Assembly (NCBI RefSeq): GCF_047238105.1
Contig: NZ_JBDFMD010000001.1
Location: 4,278,001-4,342,000, forward strand
DNA from: Paenibacillus_D sp047238105
GTDB taxonomy: Bacteria; Bacillota; Bacilli; Paenibacillales; Paenibacillaceae
DNA: 64,000 nucleotides
Direction of reading: 5' to 3'
The position numbers were made by a program, and so were the translations under genes. Positions 33,131 through 41,812 of this stretch are shown one piece after another. Position 1 is the first letter of the stretch. Every line of letters begins with the position of its first letter. The notes beneath the pieces were generated by a model that was given only the letters and a program-made list of their open reading frames with translations, was not told where the DNA came from and made no database searches.

Positions 33131-34840
33131 ATGACGCAAAACGAACTGGCAGCAGCACAATATGAGGCTTGGTTGCAGGATGAGCTGATCGATCATGTGA
33201 CGAAGGAAGAGCTCCAGGGGATAGCAGACAATGCCAAGGAGATCGAAGACCGGTTCTACCGCGAGCTGGAATTCGGCACAGGCGGTCTGCGCGGCGTGAT
33301 GGGTGCGGGCACCAACCGGATGAACGCCTACACCGTCGGCAAAGCTACGCAGGGGCTGGCCAACTGGCTGCTGAGCCAGTCGGACAAGCCTTCGGTCGTG
33401 ATCGCGCACGACTCGCGCAACCAGTCGCCGGAGTTCACGATGCACGCGGCTCAAGTACTGGCCGGGAACGGTATCGTGACCTATCTGTTCCGTTCCCTGC
33501 GTCCGACGCCTCAGCTCTCGTATGCGGTGCGCGCGCTCGGAGCCCAGGGCGGCATCGTCATCACCGCCAGTCACAATCCGCCGGAATACAACGGCTACAA
33601 AGTATATGGCTCGGACGGCTGCCAGCTCGTGCCGCATGATGCCGAGCAGGTCATCGCTTCGATCAAGCAGATCGGCGGCTTCGGCGAGATCCGGCGGACC
33701 TCGCAGGAGGAAGCGGAAGCTGCAGGCCTGATCCGCTGGCTCGATGAGTCGGCCGATGATCAATATACCGACATCGTCGTCGCCCAGAGTCCCAATCTTA
33801 AGCTTCTGCAGGAAGGACTTGGCGGCGAGGTGAGCATCGTCTTCACGCCGCTGCACGGCACAGGCAATCTGCCGATCCGCGACGTCCTGCGCAAAGCCGG
33901 ATTTACCAAGGTGCACATCGTCGAGGAGCAGGAGCAGCCGGACGGCTACTTCAGCACTGTCGTATCGCCGAACCCGGAGGAGCGCGAGGCATTTACGCTG
34001 GCGATCAAGCTTGCAGAGCAGCAGCAGGCCGACCTGATCATCGGCACCGACCCGGACTGCGACCGGATGGGAGCAGTGGTCAAGAACAGCCAGGGCGAAT
34101 ATGTCGTGCTCAGCGGCAACCAGTCCGGCGCCATCATGGTGCACTATCTGCTCAGCCAGCTTCGGGAGCAGGGCAAGCTGCCGCAGAACGGCGTCGTCGT
34201 CAAGACGATCGTCACCAGCGAGATGGGGGCGGACATTGCCCGCCATTACGGGGCGGAGGTCGTGAACACGCTGACCGGCTTCAAGTATATCGGTGAGAAG
34301 ATGACCGAATACGAGCGGACCGGTGAGCGGAGCTTCCTGTTCGGTTACGAAGAAAGCTACGGCTACCTGACAGGAACTTATGCGCGGGATAAGGATGCCG
34401 TCGTTGCTGCGCTGCTGATCAGCGAGGCAGCCGCATACTACAAATCGCAAGGCAAGACTTTGTATGATGTGCTGCAGGAGCTCTACGAGCAGTTCGGCTA
34501 TTACCAGGAGCATCTGGAATCCCGTACGCTCAAGGGTGTAGACGGCGTGCAGCAGATCGCTGCGATCATGGAGGATTGGCGTCACCGGGCGCCGCAGACG
34601 ATCGCCGGAGCGACTGTAGAGCAGCTGCAGGACTACCTGCCTGGCTTGAGTGGTCTGCCGCCGGAGAACGTCTTGAAATTTATCCTGTCCGACGGCTCCT
34701 GGTTCTGCCTGCGGCCGTCCGGCACCGAACCGAAGATCAAAGTGTATTTCGCCGTTCGCGGCTCATCCCAGCAGGAGGCCGCCGCAGCGATCGCGAAGCT
34801 GACGTCTGAGGTGATGGCCCGGGTGGACAACCAAGCTTAA
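33131..34840 (+). CDS. pgcA: Phosphoglucomutase/phosphomannomutase (PgcA-type)
   Basis: This 569-residue alpha-D-phosphohexomutase has the catalytic phosphoserine S147 in TASHNPPEYNGYK, the Mg2+ loop GTDPDCDRMG, the sugar-binding GYEESYGY and the phosphate-binding RPSGTEPKIK. It interconverts glucose-6-P and glucose-1-P, feeding UDP-glucose for glycolipids and wall polymers. It starts 47 bp after fabZ and ends 13 bp before the DUF5693 gene, suggesting co-transcription. Confidence 0.93.
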   Translation: MTQNELAAAQYEAWLQDELIDHVTKEELQGIADNAKEIEDRFYRELEFGTGGLRGVMGAGTNRMNAYTVGKATQGLANWLLSQSDKPSVVIAHDSRNQSPEFTMHAAQVLAGNGIVTYLFRSLRPTPQLSYAVRALGAQGGIVITASHNPPEYNGYKVYGSDGCQLVPHDAEQVIASIKQIGGFGEIRRTSQEEAEAAGLIRWLDESADDQYTDIVVAQSPNLKLLQEGLGGEVSIVFTPLHGTGNLPIRDVLRKAGFTKVHIVEEQEQPDGYFSTVVSPNPEEREAFTLAIKLAEQQQADLIIGTDPDCDRMGAVVKNSQGEYVVLSGNQSGAIMVHYLLSQLREQGKLPQNGVVVKTIVTSEMGADIARHYGAEVVNTLTGFKYIGEKMTEYERTGERSFLFGYEESYGYLTGTYARDKDAVVAALLISEAAAYYKSQGKTLYDVLQELYEQFGYYQEHLESRTLKGVDGVQQIAAIMEDWRHRAPQTIAGATVEQLQDYLPGLSGLPPENVLKFILSDGSWFCLRPSGTEPKIKVYFAVRGSSQQEAAAAIAKLTSEVMARVDNQA

Positions 34841-34853
34841 GGAGTGGACTTTT

Positions 34854-36983
34854 GTGCAATCGATCCAACTGTGGAGCCGCAGGGCCCGCGTCGTGTTATG
34901 GGGACTTGTGATCGCAGGACTACTGGCGGCTCTGCCGCTTGGCTATATGCGTTATGAGATGGAGCAGACCTCCAAGCAGGTAGAGTTCGTCTACAACTAC
35001 CGCGATCTGGTGCAGATCGCGAGCTTCCAGGCCAGACCGCAGGACTTCATAGACGAGCAGCTCGGCCGGATGCAGGATGCGGGCATCGGTACGATGGCGA
35101 TCTTCGAGTCGACGCTGGAGGAGCTTAGCTGGAACGGCAGGCTCTCCCTGTACAATTCGGCCCAGATGGCCGAGCTGCAGGGCGAGCCGGCTCCGCTCAA
35201 TGAGAACTTCACGTATATCCTATTCGCCGATGAAGAGGTGCAGTCTGCGCTCGGTCCGATGATCGAAGCGACGATGGGCGCCGATGAGAAGCCATTCCGT
35301 CCGTTCGCCTACGAAAGCCGCAGCGGTCTCGTCATCGAGACGCCGCTGGAGGATGCGACGGCGAAGACGATGCTGCCCGATCCGCTGACCATCCAGGAGC
35401 TGCATGACCGCGGCTTCCAGCTGCTGCCCCGGCTATCGGACCGGATGAAGCCTTACGATCATGAGCTGACGGAGAGTATCCTGTCCTGGTTCCATGACCT
35501 GGGCGTCAAGCGGATCCTCTTTGACGGCGATGCCGTCAAAGGCTTCGGCGACCATGCGACGGACAGGAGTCTGGACTCGATGGCCGAGCTGCTGAAGCAG
35601 TACGATATCGGCATCGTCGCCATCGAGAATCTCCGCACCATGCAGAAGGGCTTCCAGACGCTGGCTTACAATATCGATTACAATGTGGTGCGGCTGTATT
35701 CGCTGTCGGCGCTGGATGCCGGACGACTGTCGCCGGAGACGATCGCCGACCGCTTCCAGCTGGCGGGCAAAGACCGCAATATCCGGATGTTCTATATAAA
35801 CGGCCAACCGCTGCGCAGCGCCGACCGGGGCGGCATTGTCCATTCACTGGACAATATCTATGAATCGCTCGCGGGCAACGAGGATACGCCGGGCGCGGTA
35901 AAGCTGCTGGCGGATGTCGGCTACACGAACGGCACGGCAGAAGCGTTCGACTACAAGTATGAATCAGGCTCATGGATGATGATCCTCAAAGGCGTGGTCG
36001 CGCTTGGTGCGATCGCGATCATCGCTCTGCTGGTCGGGGCGTTCGTCCCGGTGCTGTTAATCCCGGTGTTCCTGCTCGGCCTCATCGGCAGCGCTGGATT
36101 GTATTACCTCTCGCCGCCGGTTCTGGAGCAGGCTCTGGCACTCGGCGCGGGCATCGCGGCACCTACACTCGCTCTGATCTGGGCGTTCAGCCGGATCCGC
36201 AAGCATACCGAGGGCGACCGCCGCATCGTCGGCGGCGAGTGGACGGACGAGAGCGGCAAGCCGGGCGGCAGCGGCATGTTCACCGGCAAATGGGTGTTCC
36301 CGGAGCTGGGCATAGGCCGCCGGCTGACGATGGCGGTCGGACTGTACGTGCTGACCGCGATCATCTCGCTGATCGGTGTGCCGCTGATCTTCGGCCTGCT
36401 CAACAATATTACCTACAGCCTGGTGCTGCAGCAGTACCGCGGGGTCAGCCTGCTGCATCTGGCGCCGATCGCGCTGGTCGGGCTCTATGTCTTCCTGTAC
36501 TCCGGATCGCCGGTGGACAACCTGCGGCGGCTGCTGCGGATGCAGATTACGGTGCTATGGGTTGCCATTGCAGGCGTCCTGGGCGTAGTCGGGATGTATT
36601 ACCTGTCCCGTACGGGCAATGCCGGATCTGTCACCAGTCTGGAATTGACGATTCGCAGCGTACTCGAAGGGACGTTCGGCGTTCGGCCGCGGTTTAAAGA
36701 ATTCATGTTCGCCCATCCTTTATTTTTACTCGGGCTGTTCCTGGCGCTTCGATACCGCGCGGCGTGGGTACTAATAATTGTAGCTGCAGTTGGGCAACTT
36801 TCTATTGTAGATACGTTTGCACATATTCACACCCCGCTCTACATCTCGTTCATCCGCGTCGTCCTTGGTCTGGGACTCGGCGCCCTGATCGGACTGGCGA
36901 TGATCGCAGCGTGGCAGATTGCGGAAGGAGTATGGCGCAGATGGCTATTCCCGCTGATCACTCGAAGAAGACGTACCGTCTAG
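34854..36983 (+). CDS. DUF5693 multi-pass membrane protein
   Basis: The protein has 709 residues: an N-terminal membrane helix (about 12-30), a soluble extracytoplasmic region of about 340 residues, and a C-terminal half with many membrane helices (from about residue 375). The soluble part has motifs such as YNYRDLVQIASFQ and GIGTMAIFE typical of DUF5693. In related bacteria this gene lies directly before csaB, as here, where the two overlap. That suggests a role in building or exporting the pyruvylated wall polymer (inference). GTG start behind AAGGAGTGG. Confidence 0.8.
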   Translation: MQSIQLWSRRARVVLWGLVIAGLLAALPLGYMRYEMEQTSKQVEFVYNYRDLVQIASFQARPQDFIDEQLGRMQDAGIGTMAIFESTLEELSWNGRLSLYNSAQMAELQGEPAPLNENFTYILFADEEVQSALGPMIEATMGADEKPFRPFAYESRSGLVIETPLEDATAKTMLPDPLTIQELHDRGFQLLPRLSDRMKPYDHELTESILSWFHDLGVKRILFDGDAVKGFGDHATDRSLDSMAELLKQYDIGIVAIENLRTMQKGFQTLAYNIDYNVVRLYSLSALDAGRLSPETIADRFQLAGKDRNIRMFYINGQPLRSADRGGIVHSLDNIYESLAGNEDTPGAVKLLADVGYTNGTAEAFDYKYESGSWMMILKGVVALGAIAIIALLVGAFVPVLLIPVFLLGLIGSAGLYYLSPPVLEQALALGAGIAAPTLALIWAFSRIRKHTEGDRRIVGGEWTDESGKPGGSGMFTGKWVFPELGIGRRLTMAVGLYVLTAIISLIGVPLIFGLLNNITYSLVLQQYRGVSLLHLAPIALVGLYVFLYSGSPVDNLRRLLRMQITVLWVAIAGVLGVVGMYYLSRTGNAGSVTSLELTIRSVLEGTFGVRPRFKEFMFAHPLFLLGLFLALRYRAAWVLIIVAAVGQLSIVDTFAHIHTPLYISFIRVVLGLGLGALIGLAMIAAWQIAEGVWRRWLFPLITRRRRTV

Positions 36984-38086
36984 TCGTCTCCGGTTATTAT
37001 GGCTTCCGCAACAGCGGCGACGAAGCGGTGCTGAAGTCGATCCTGCTGGCGCTGGAATCTGCGGGTGCGGAGGCTGGCGTACGGATCGAGCCGATCGTGC
37101 TCTCTATCGATCCCGCCTCCACAGAGGCGATGTACGGCGTCCGGGCCCGGCACCGGATGCGTCCGGCCGAGGTGCTGGGCGCGATCCGGGAGAGCGACGG
37201 TCTGATCAGCGGGGGCGGCAGTCTGCTGCAGGATGCGACCGGGGCGAAGACGATCCCGTATTATACGGGCGTGCTCAAGCTGGCGCAGCTGCTCGGCAAG
37301 CCGACTTTTATCTACTCGCAAGGCATCGGACCGGTGAGCCGGCGCTGGATGGATCCGCTGATCCGTAGCGTGATGCGGCGCAGCGCCTACGTGAGCGTGC
37401 GGGACCCGGAATCCGCCGAGCTGCTCGGGCGGATCGGGGTGGACCGCTCCCGGATCGAGGTCGTCCCCGATCCGGTGATGGCTCTGCCGCTGCCGGCGGA
37501 GACCGCAGCGGTCGGGGCGAGCGAGCCGCTGGTCGGCGCGGATCGCGTGCCCGTGGTCGGCGTGTCCTTGCGCTTCTGGCGCAAGGATCAAGCCGACCTG
37601 GAGCGGGCGGCGGTGGCGCTGGCCGCCCTGGCCCGCAGCCGCGCGGTGCGGCTGCGCTTCCTGCCGTTCCATGCGCCGGACGATGCGGCTGCATCGTCGT
37701 ATGTGATGGAACGGCTGGGCGCCATCGGCAGCAGCACGGCGGAGCTCGCCACGTTGGACGACGATCCGCAGCAGATGCTGCTGGCGGTGAGCAGCTGTGA
37801 ACTGCTGATCGGGATGAGGCTCCATGCGCTGATCTATGCTGCCAACCAGTCTGTGCCGATGCTGGGATTGTCCTACGATCCCAAGATCGACCAGTTCCTG
37901 GGGCGGCTCGGTCTGCGCGCGATCGGTACGACCGAAGCGCTGGATCCCCAGGCGCTGGCGACGGCAGCGGAAGAGCTGCTGGACCATGGCGAGGCCTGGC
38001 GGCAGCAGCATGCCGAGGCGATCGGCGCCCTGCGCAGTCAGGCGCTGCTGCCCGCGCAACAAATCGTGCGGCTGTTGCGTCAATAG
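36941..38086 (+). CDS. csaB: Polysaccharide pyruvyl transferase CsaB
   Basis: This protein of about 381 residues opens with VVSGYYGFRNSGDEAVL and contains ISGGGSLLQD, YSQGIGPVSRRW and LIGMRLHALIYAANQ, the CsaB pattern. CsaB adds a pyruvate ketal to a ManNAc residue of the secondary cell wall polymer, creating the ligand for SLH domains. ATG 36941 is chosen because GGAAGGAG is 10 bases upstream; the in-frame ATG 36932 is only one base from it. The start lies inside the DUF5693 gene, so the two are coupled. The SLH proteins in this window are its expected beneficiaries. Confidence 0.93.
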   Translation: MAIPADHSKKTYRLVVSGYYGFRNSGDEAVLKSILLALESAGAEAGVRIEPIVLSIDPASTEAMYGVRARHRMRPAEVLGAIRESDGLISGGGSLLQDATGAKTIPYYTGVLKLAQLLGKPTFIYSQGIGPVSRRWMDPLIRSVMRRSAYVSVRDPESAELLGRIGVDRSRIEVVPDPVMALPLPAETAAVGASEPLVGADRVPVVGVSLRFWRKDQADLERAAVALAALARSRAVRLRFLPFHAPDDAAASSYVMERLGAIGSSTAELATLDDDPQQMLLAVSSCELLIGMRLHALIYAANQSVPMLGLSYDPKIDQFLGRLGLRAIGTTEALDPQALATAAEELLDHGEAWRQQHAEAIGALRSQALLPAQQIVRLLRQ

Positions 38087-38102
38087 ATTGGCGTGGTACA
38101 AT
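38075..38102 (+). promoter_or_regulatory. Possible promoter of the tagA-like gene
   Basis: TTGCGT at 38075-38080 (inside the end of csaB) and TACAAT at 38097-38102 are 16 bp apart. Confidence 0.4.
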
Positions 38103-38146
38103 GAGCGTTGTATGCTGCAATCGGATCGAAGAGGTGAAAGCAATAC

Positions 38147-38956
38147 ATGAGTTTGCCAATCCAAGAGAAGCAGCAAGGAGCGGCCAAGGAGGCTTCGACA
38201 GCTGAAGTACCTGTGGTGCCGCTCTACGGAATGCACTTCTCACGAATGAATATGAAGGATACCGTGCGTTATCTGTCCAAGGCAATCGAGCAGCGGCGCA
38301 CGATGCAAGTCATTACGGGCAACCCGATCATGATCATGACAGCGCTGGACAATCCGATATTCCACAAAGCGATGCGCGAGGCGGAGCTGCTGGTGCCAGA
38401 CGGCGCCGGTGCGGTCTGGGCGGCCAACTACGTCGGCATGCCTGTGGCTGAGCGGGTCGCAGGGTTCGACCTGCTGCACGAGCTGCTGCATGTGGGCGAG
38501 CAGAAGCGCTGGTCGGTATACCTGCTCGGTACGACACAGGAAGTGATCGACGAGGCTGCTGCGCGTCTGCAGAAGCAGTATCCGCTGGTACGGTTCGTCG
38601 GTACGCATCACGGCTACTTCGGAGATGATGAGGATGCGGAAGTGATCGCAAAGATCCGCGAGGCCGATCCGGACATGCTGTTCGTCGCCCGCGGGGTGCA
38701 CAATCAGGAGCCCTGGATTGCCAAGCACAAGCAGGCGCTCGGAGTTCCGGTCATGATGGGAATTGGCGGCAGCCTGGACGTTATCGCCGGCAAGCTGAAG
38801 CGGGCGCCGCTGTTCATGCAGCGTCTCGGTCTCGAGTGGTTGTACCGGCTCATGCTCCAGCCCTCGCGTATCGGCAGGATGCTGGCACTGCCCAAATTCG
38901 TGCTTAAAGTGATGCGTGACCGAGAAAACGTGACAAAAGAATATCCAACTCCGTGA
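38147..38956 (+). CDS. tagA: WecG/TagA/CpsF-family glycosyltransferase
   Basis: This 269-residue soluble enzyme has the family core VITGNPIMIM, ADGxG-like VPDGAGAVWAAN, RVAGFDLLHELL, GTHHGYF and MMGIGGSLDVIAGKLKRAP. TagA transfers ManNAc from UDP-ManNAc to lipid-linked GlcNAc, the second committed step of wall polymer linkage-unit synthesis. It sits between csaB and the tagO-like gene, and the donor sugar would come from the wecB product. GAAGAGGTGAAAG serves as ribosome binding site. Confidence 0.9.
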   Translation: MSLPIQEKQQGAAKEASTAEVPVVPLYGMHFSRMNMKDTVRYLSKAIEQRRTMQVITGNPIMIMTALDNPIFHKAMREAELLVPDGAGAVWAANYVGMPVAERVAGFDLLHELLHVGEQKRWSVYLLGTTQEVIDEAAARLQKQYPLVRFVGTHHGYFGDDEDAEVIAKIREADPDMLFVARGVHNQEPWIAKHKQALGVPVMMGIGGSLDVIAGKLKRAPLFMQRLGLEWLYRLMLQPSRIGRMLALPKFVLKVMRDRENVTKEYPTP

Positions 38957-38995
38957 AAAATCTGTGAAAATGCTGAAAATCGGTTAAAAATGGCG

Positions 38996-39025
38996 TTGGA
39001 GTTTCTTATTTAATCGGAGTATAAT
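38996..39025 (+). promoter_or_regulatory. Sigma-A promoter of the tagO-like gene
   Basis: TTGGAG at 38996-39001 and consensus TATAAT at 39020-39025 have an 18-bp spacer, 32 bp before the start codon. Confidence 0.65.
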
Positions 39026-39057
39026 TCATTCCGGTAGAAACAAAAGGGGAGTTGGAG

Positions 39058-40197
39058 ATGTCTGTGAGCGTTATTTATATCTTGGGCTTTGTCATCGCAC
39101 TCATATTGGCGTTATCGTTGACGCCGCTCGTCAAGACGTTTGCTTTTAAGATCGGTGCGATCGATAAGCCGAATTACCGCAAAGTGCATACGCGCATCAT
39201 GCCCCGGCTGGGCGGACTAGCCATCTACGCGGCGTTTATCGGCGCTGTGCTGGCGGTCCTGCCGTTCGTGCCGGACGGTATGCTGAGCCGTTACGATATG
39301 AATCTGATCTTCGCTACGATGGCGGGCGGGACGATCATCGTCCTGCTGGGCGCCCTCGATGATCGCATCGAGCTGTCTGCCAAGGTCAAGCTGCTCGGCC
39401 AGATCGCTGCAGCCTGCGTCGTCGTCTTCGGCTTCGGCGTCAAGATCGACCTGGTGAACATTCCGTTCGGCGCCAACATGCAGCCGATCGCCGACTGGAT
39501 CAGTATCCCGCTGACGATCTTCTGGATCGTCGGCGTGACCAACGCGATCAATCTGATCGACGGTCTGGACGGTCTGGCGGCTGGCGTGTCCGGCATCGCA
39601 ATCGGGACGATACTCGTCATGGCGTTCGTCATGGGCTTCGAGCCGACCATCCTGCTCAGCTGCGTGCTGCTCGGGGGGATTGTCGGATTCCTGTTCTTTA
39701 ACTTCCATCCGGCGAAGATCTTTATGGGCGACTCGGGCTCGTTATTCCTTGGCTTTTGCCTGGCGACGCTGTCGATGATCGGCTTCAAGCAGGTGACGAT
39801 CGTCTCGTTCGTGACACCGCTGCTGATCATCGGCGTGCCGCTGTCGGATACGTTCTTCGCGATCGTCCGCCGCTGGATCAACAAGAAGCCGATCTTCGCG
39901 CCGGACAAGGGTCATCTGCATCACCGTCTGCGCGACCTGGGCTTCAGCCACCGCCGTACAGTGCTGATCATCTACGGGATCGCTGCGTTCTTCGGCTGCT
40001 GCGCGATCGTCCAATCGACGCTCGTCCAGTCGCCGGCGGCCAACTGGATCACCTTCGGGGTCATCGTCGTGCTGACGTTCATGCTGCAGATCGGCGCCGA
40101 GCTGATCGGCATCGTCGACAAGACGCGCCGGCCCGTCATCGACTTCATCCAGCGCAAGCTGCTGAAGCTGAGCCCCGAATCCCGCACCACCAAGTAA
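39058..40197 (+). CDS. tagO: Undecaprenyl-phosphate GlcNAc-1-phosphate transferase (TagO/WecA, MraY superfamily)
   Basis: This 379-residue protein has about ten membrane helices. It carries the MraY-superfamily motifs GALDDR, NAINLIDGLDGLAAGV, FMGDSGSLFLGF and the HLHHRLRDLG loop. It links GlcNAc-1-P to undecaprenyl phosphate and so starts teichoic-acid-type or secondary wall polymers. ATG 39058 follows AAAAGGGGAG at six bases; an in-frame TTG at 39052 overlaps that ribosome binding site. Strong terminator downstream. Confidence 0.95.
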   Translation: MSVSVIYILGFVIALILALSLTPLVKTFAFKIGAIDKPNYRKVHTRIMPRLGGLAIYAAFIGAVLAVLPFVPDGMLSRYDMNLIFATMAGGTIIVLLGALDDRIELSAKVKLLGQIAAACVVVFGFGVKIDLVNIPFGANMQPIADWISIPLTIFWIVGVTNAINLIDGLDGLAAGVSGIAIGTILVMAFVMGFEPTILLSCVLLGGIVGFLFFNFHPAKIFMGDSGSLFLGFCLATLSMIGFKQVTIVSFVTPLLIIGVPLSDTFFAIVRRWINKKPIFAPDKGHLHHRLRDLGFSHRRTVLIIYGIAAFFGCCAIVQSTLVQSPAANWITFGVIVVLTFMLQIGAELIGIVDKTRRPVIDFIQRKLLKLSPESRTTK

Positions 40198-40213
40198 CTC
40201 GCACTTATCCTCC

Positions 40214-40247
40214 GGCCCCGACTCGTATGCGCGAGTCGGGGCCTTTT
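40214..40247 (+). terminator. Terminator of the tagO-like gene
   Basis: A perfect 12-bp stem (ggccccgactcg / cgagtcggggcc) with a 6-base loop is followed by TTTT. The repeat array begins about 12 bp later. Confidence 0.9.
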
Positions 40248-40259
40248 CGTATGCGGAGA

Positions 40260-40731
40260 TGGAGCGAGGGGGTGCGGCGAGGCTGGTGGAGGTGCTGTAA
40301 GGGAGAAAAGGTTCGTTGGAGCGTGCGGCGAGGCTGGTAGAGGAGCTGTAAGGGAGAAAAGGTTCGCTGGAGCGTGCGGCGAGGCTGGTGGAGGTGCTGT
40401 AAGGGAGAAAAGGTTCGTTGGAGCATGGGGCGGGCCTGGTGGAGAGGCTGTAAGGGAGAAAAGGTTCGTTGGAGCGTGCGGCGGGGCGGGTGGAGGTGCT
40501 GTAAGGGAGAAAAGGTTCGTTGGAGCGTGTGGCAGGGCTGGTGGAGAGGCTGTAAGGGAGAAAAGGTTCGTTGGAGCGTGTGGCGGGGCTGGTGGAGTTG
40601 CTGTAAGGGAGAAAAGGTTCGTTGGAGCGTGTGGCGAGGCTGGTGGAGGTGCTGTAAGGGAGAAAAGGTTCGTTGGAGCGTGCGGCGGGGCTGATGGAGG
40701 TGCTGTAAGGGAGAAAAGGTTCGCTGGAGCG
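40260..40731 (+). repeat. 51-bp tandem repeat array, type A, cluster 4 (9 units)
   Basis: Nine type A cores start at 40294, 40345, 40396, 40447, 40498, 40549, 40600, 40651 and 40702, an exact 51-bp period throughout. They are the same type as those at 15274-15456, 25 kb away. The core is almost invariant, while the linker (tgcggcgaggctggtggagg and variants) changes more. The 3' end of another core (tggagcg) is seen at 40260-40266. Confidence 0.9.
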
Positions 40732-40774
40732 GACACAGCCCGGAGTGGCTTGAAATAATTGCTTGAAAAATAGA

Positions 40775-40803
40775 TTGAGTATTACCAGCAGATTTAGTAA
40801 GAT
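40775..40803 (+). promoter_or_regulatory. Possible promoter of the nuclease-like gene
   Basis: TTGAGT at 40775-40780 and TAAGAT at 40798-40803 are 17 bp apart, 100 bp before the gene. Confidence 0.45.
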
Positions 40804-40839
40804 GGAATCAAATCATAAACGTATACGCGTGAAGCACAC

Positions 40840-40874
40840 GCCGCTTGTTTCTTCGGAGACTTGCGGCTTTTTTT
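40840..40874 (+). terminator. Intrinsic terminator in the leader of the nuclease-like gene
   Basis: gccgc at 40840-40844 and gcggc at 40863-40867, with partly paired inner bases, are followed directly by seven T. The structure lies between the promoter candidate and the ribosome binding site. It could attenuate the gene or stop transcription coming from the repeat array. Confidence 0.6.
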
Positions 40875-40902
40875 GTGCACTCAAGCTTAGGAGGGGATTG
40901 GT

Positions 40903-41574
40903 ATGGATCAGTTTGAGCAGGCATACGAACAATTCTTACAACAGCAGAAGCTTAATGCAACAGGGGCAAGACGGGAGCGGCTCGAAAAGATAGGCCCGGG
41001 CGAGAAGCGATTGTTGCAGATCATCTGGCGTGTCTTTAAATCGTTTGAAGGATTTCATCTGGAGTATGAAATATTGAGCATCAACAATGTGAGAATCTTT
41101 ATTGATATCTTCTATGAGCCGCTAGGCATCGCCTTTGAGTGCGAGGGATATGTGGTCCATGCAGAAATAATCAGCAGAGATCGTTTTACTTTTGAGCGGA
41201 TGCGGATCCGGAGTATGGTTTTGAAAGGTTATATCTACCTCCCGTTCACATACGATGAGTTGGAGAAAAACACGGAGGTTTGTCAGAGATTCCTCTATAC
41301 CATGCTTGGCAAACTCGGATCAAATGCTCCGGCAGCTTTCATGGCGCTCAGCGTGCAGGAGCGGGAGTTGCTGCGTCACATGAGTCGAATGAATCGGAAA
41401 ATCAGTAACAGAGATGTTGCGGAATGCTTAAAGTACAGTGCCAAGGGCAGCAGAGATGTTCTTCGTGCGATGCTGGACAAGCAACTGATTCTTCCCGTGG
41501 GAAGCGGCACACGAAGACACCACTATTATGAGCTAACCGATCAGGCGCGCGAGTTGCTTCAGACGACACGATAG
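40903..41574 (+). CDS. Orphan PD-(D/E)XK nuclease-like protein with a C-terminal winged helix
   Basis: In this 223-residue protein, residues about 40-125 resemble DUF559/Vsr-type nuclease folds: an acidic residue after a beta strand (D68 in RIFIDIFY), then E79-C-E81 in IAFECEG. A helix with RDRFTFERMRIRSMVLKG follows, like the D-x-x-R-x-x-x-L-x-x-x-G segment of that fold. The last 75 residues (NRDVAECLKYSAKGSRDVLRAM..) look like a winged helix. No methylase or partner is nearby. It is more AT-rich than its neighbours and sits between repeat elements. Strong AGGAGGGG ribosome binding site. The nuclease assignment is an inference. Confidence 0.6.
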   Translation: MDQFEQAYEQFLQQQKLNATGARRERLEKIGPGEKRLLQIIWRVFKSFEGFHLEYEILSINNVRIFIDIFYEPLGIAFECEGYVVHAEIISRDRFTFERMRIRSMVLKGYIYLPFTYDELEKNTEVCQRFLYTMLGKLGSNAPAAFMALSVQERELLRHMSRMNRKISNRDVAECLKYSAKGSRDVLRAMLDKQLILPVGSGTRRHHYYELTDQARELLQTTR

Positions 41575-41591
41575 TTCCAAGTTGGCAACAA

Positions 41592-41631
41592 AAAAGCCGT
41601 CCCGGTCGAGGTCCTGACCGGGACGGCTTTT
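41592..41631 (+). terminator. Terminator of the nuclease-like gene
   Basis: A perfect 16-bp stem (aaaagccgtcccggtc and complement) has an 8-base loop and T-rich end. Because A and T runs flank both sides it can work in both directions. Confidence 0.9.
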
Positions 41632-41812
41632 GCATTATCCTCTTTGCGGGTTCGAAGCGACAAGAGTGCCAGTGATCATATCGGCTGCCCGGGGAGTCGG
41701 CGACATTTTCTTATATCGTGCCGTTCTTCTCGGCAAGACCATTCCGCTCTCTGTGAGCATAGGGGTTACAGAGGAGAGGGGGAGGCACGACTTTCTTTGA
41801 ATTATAAGAAAT

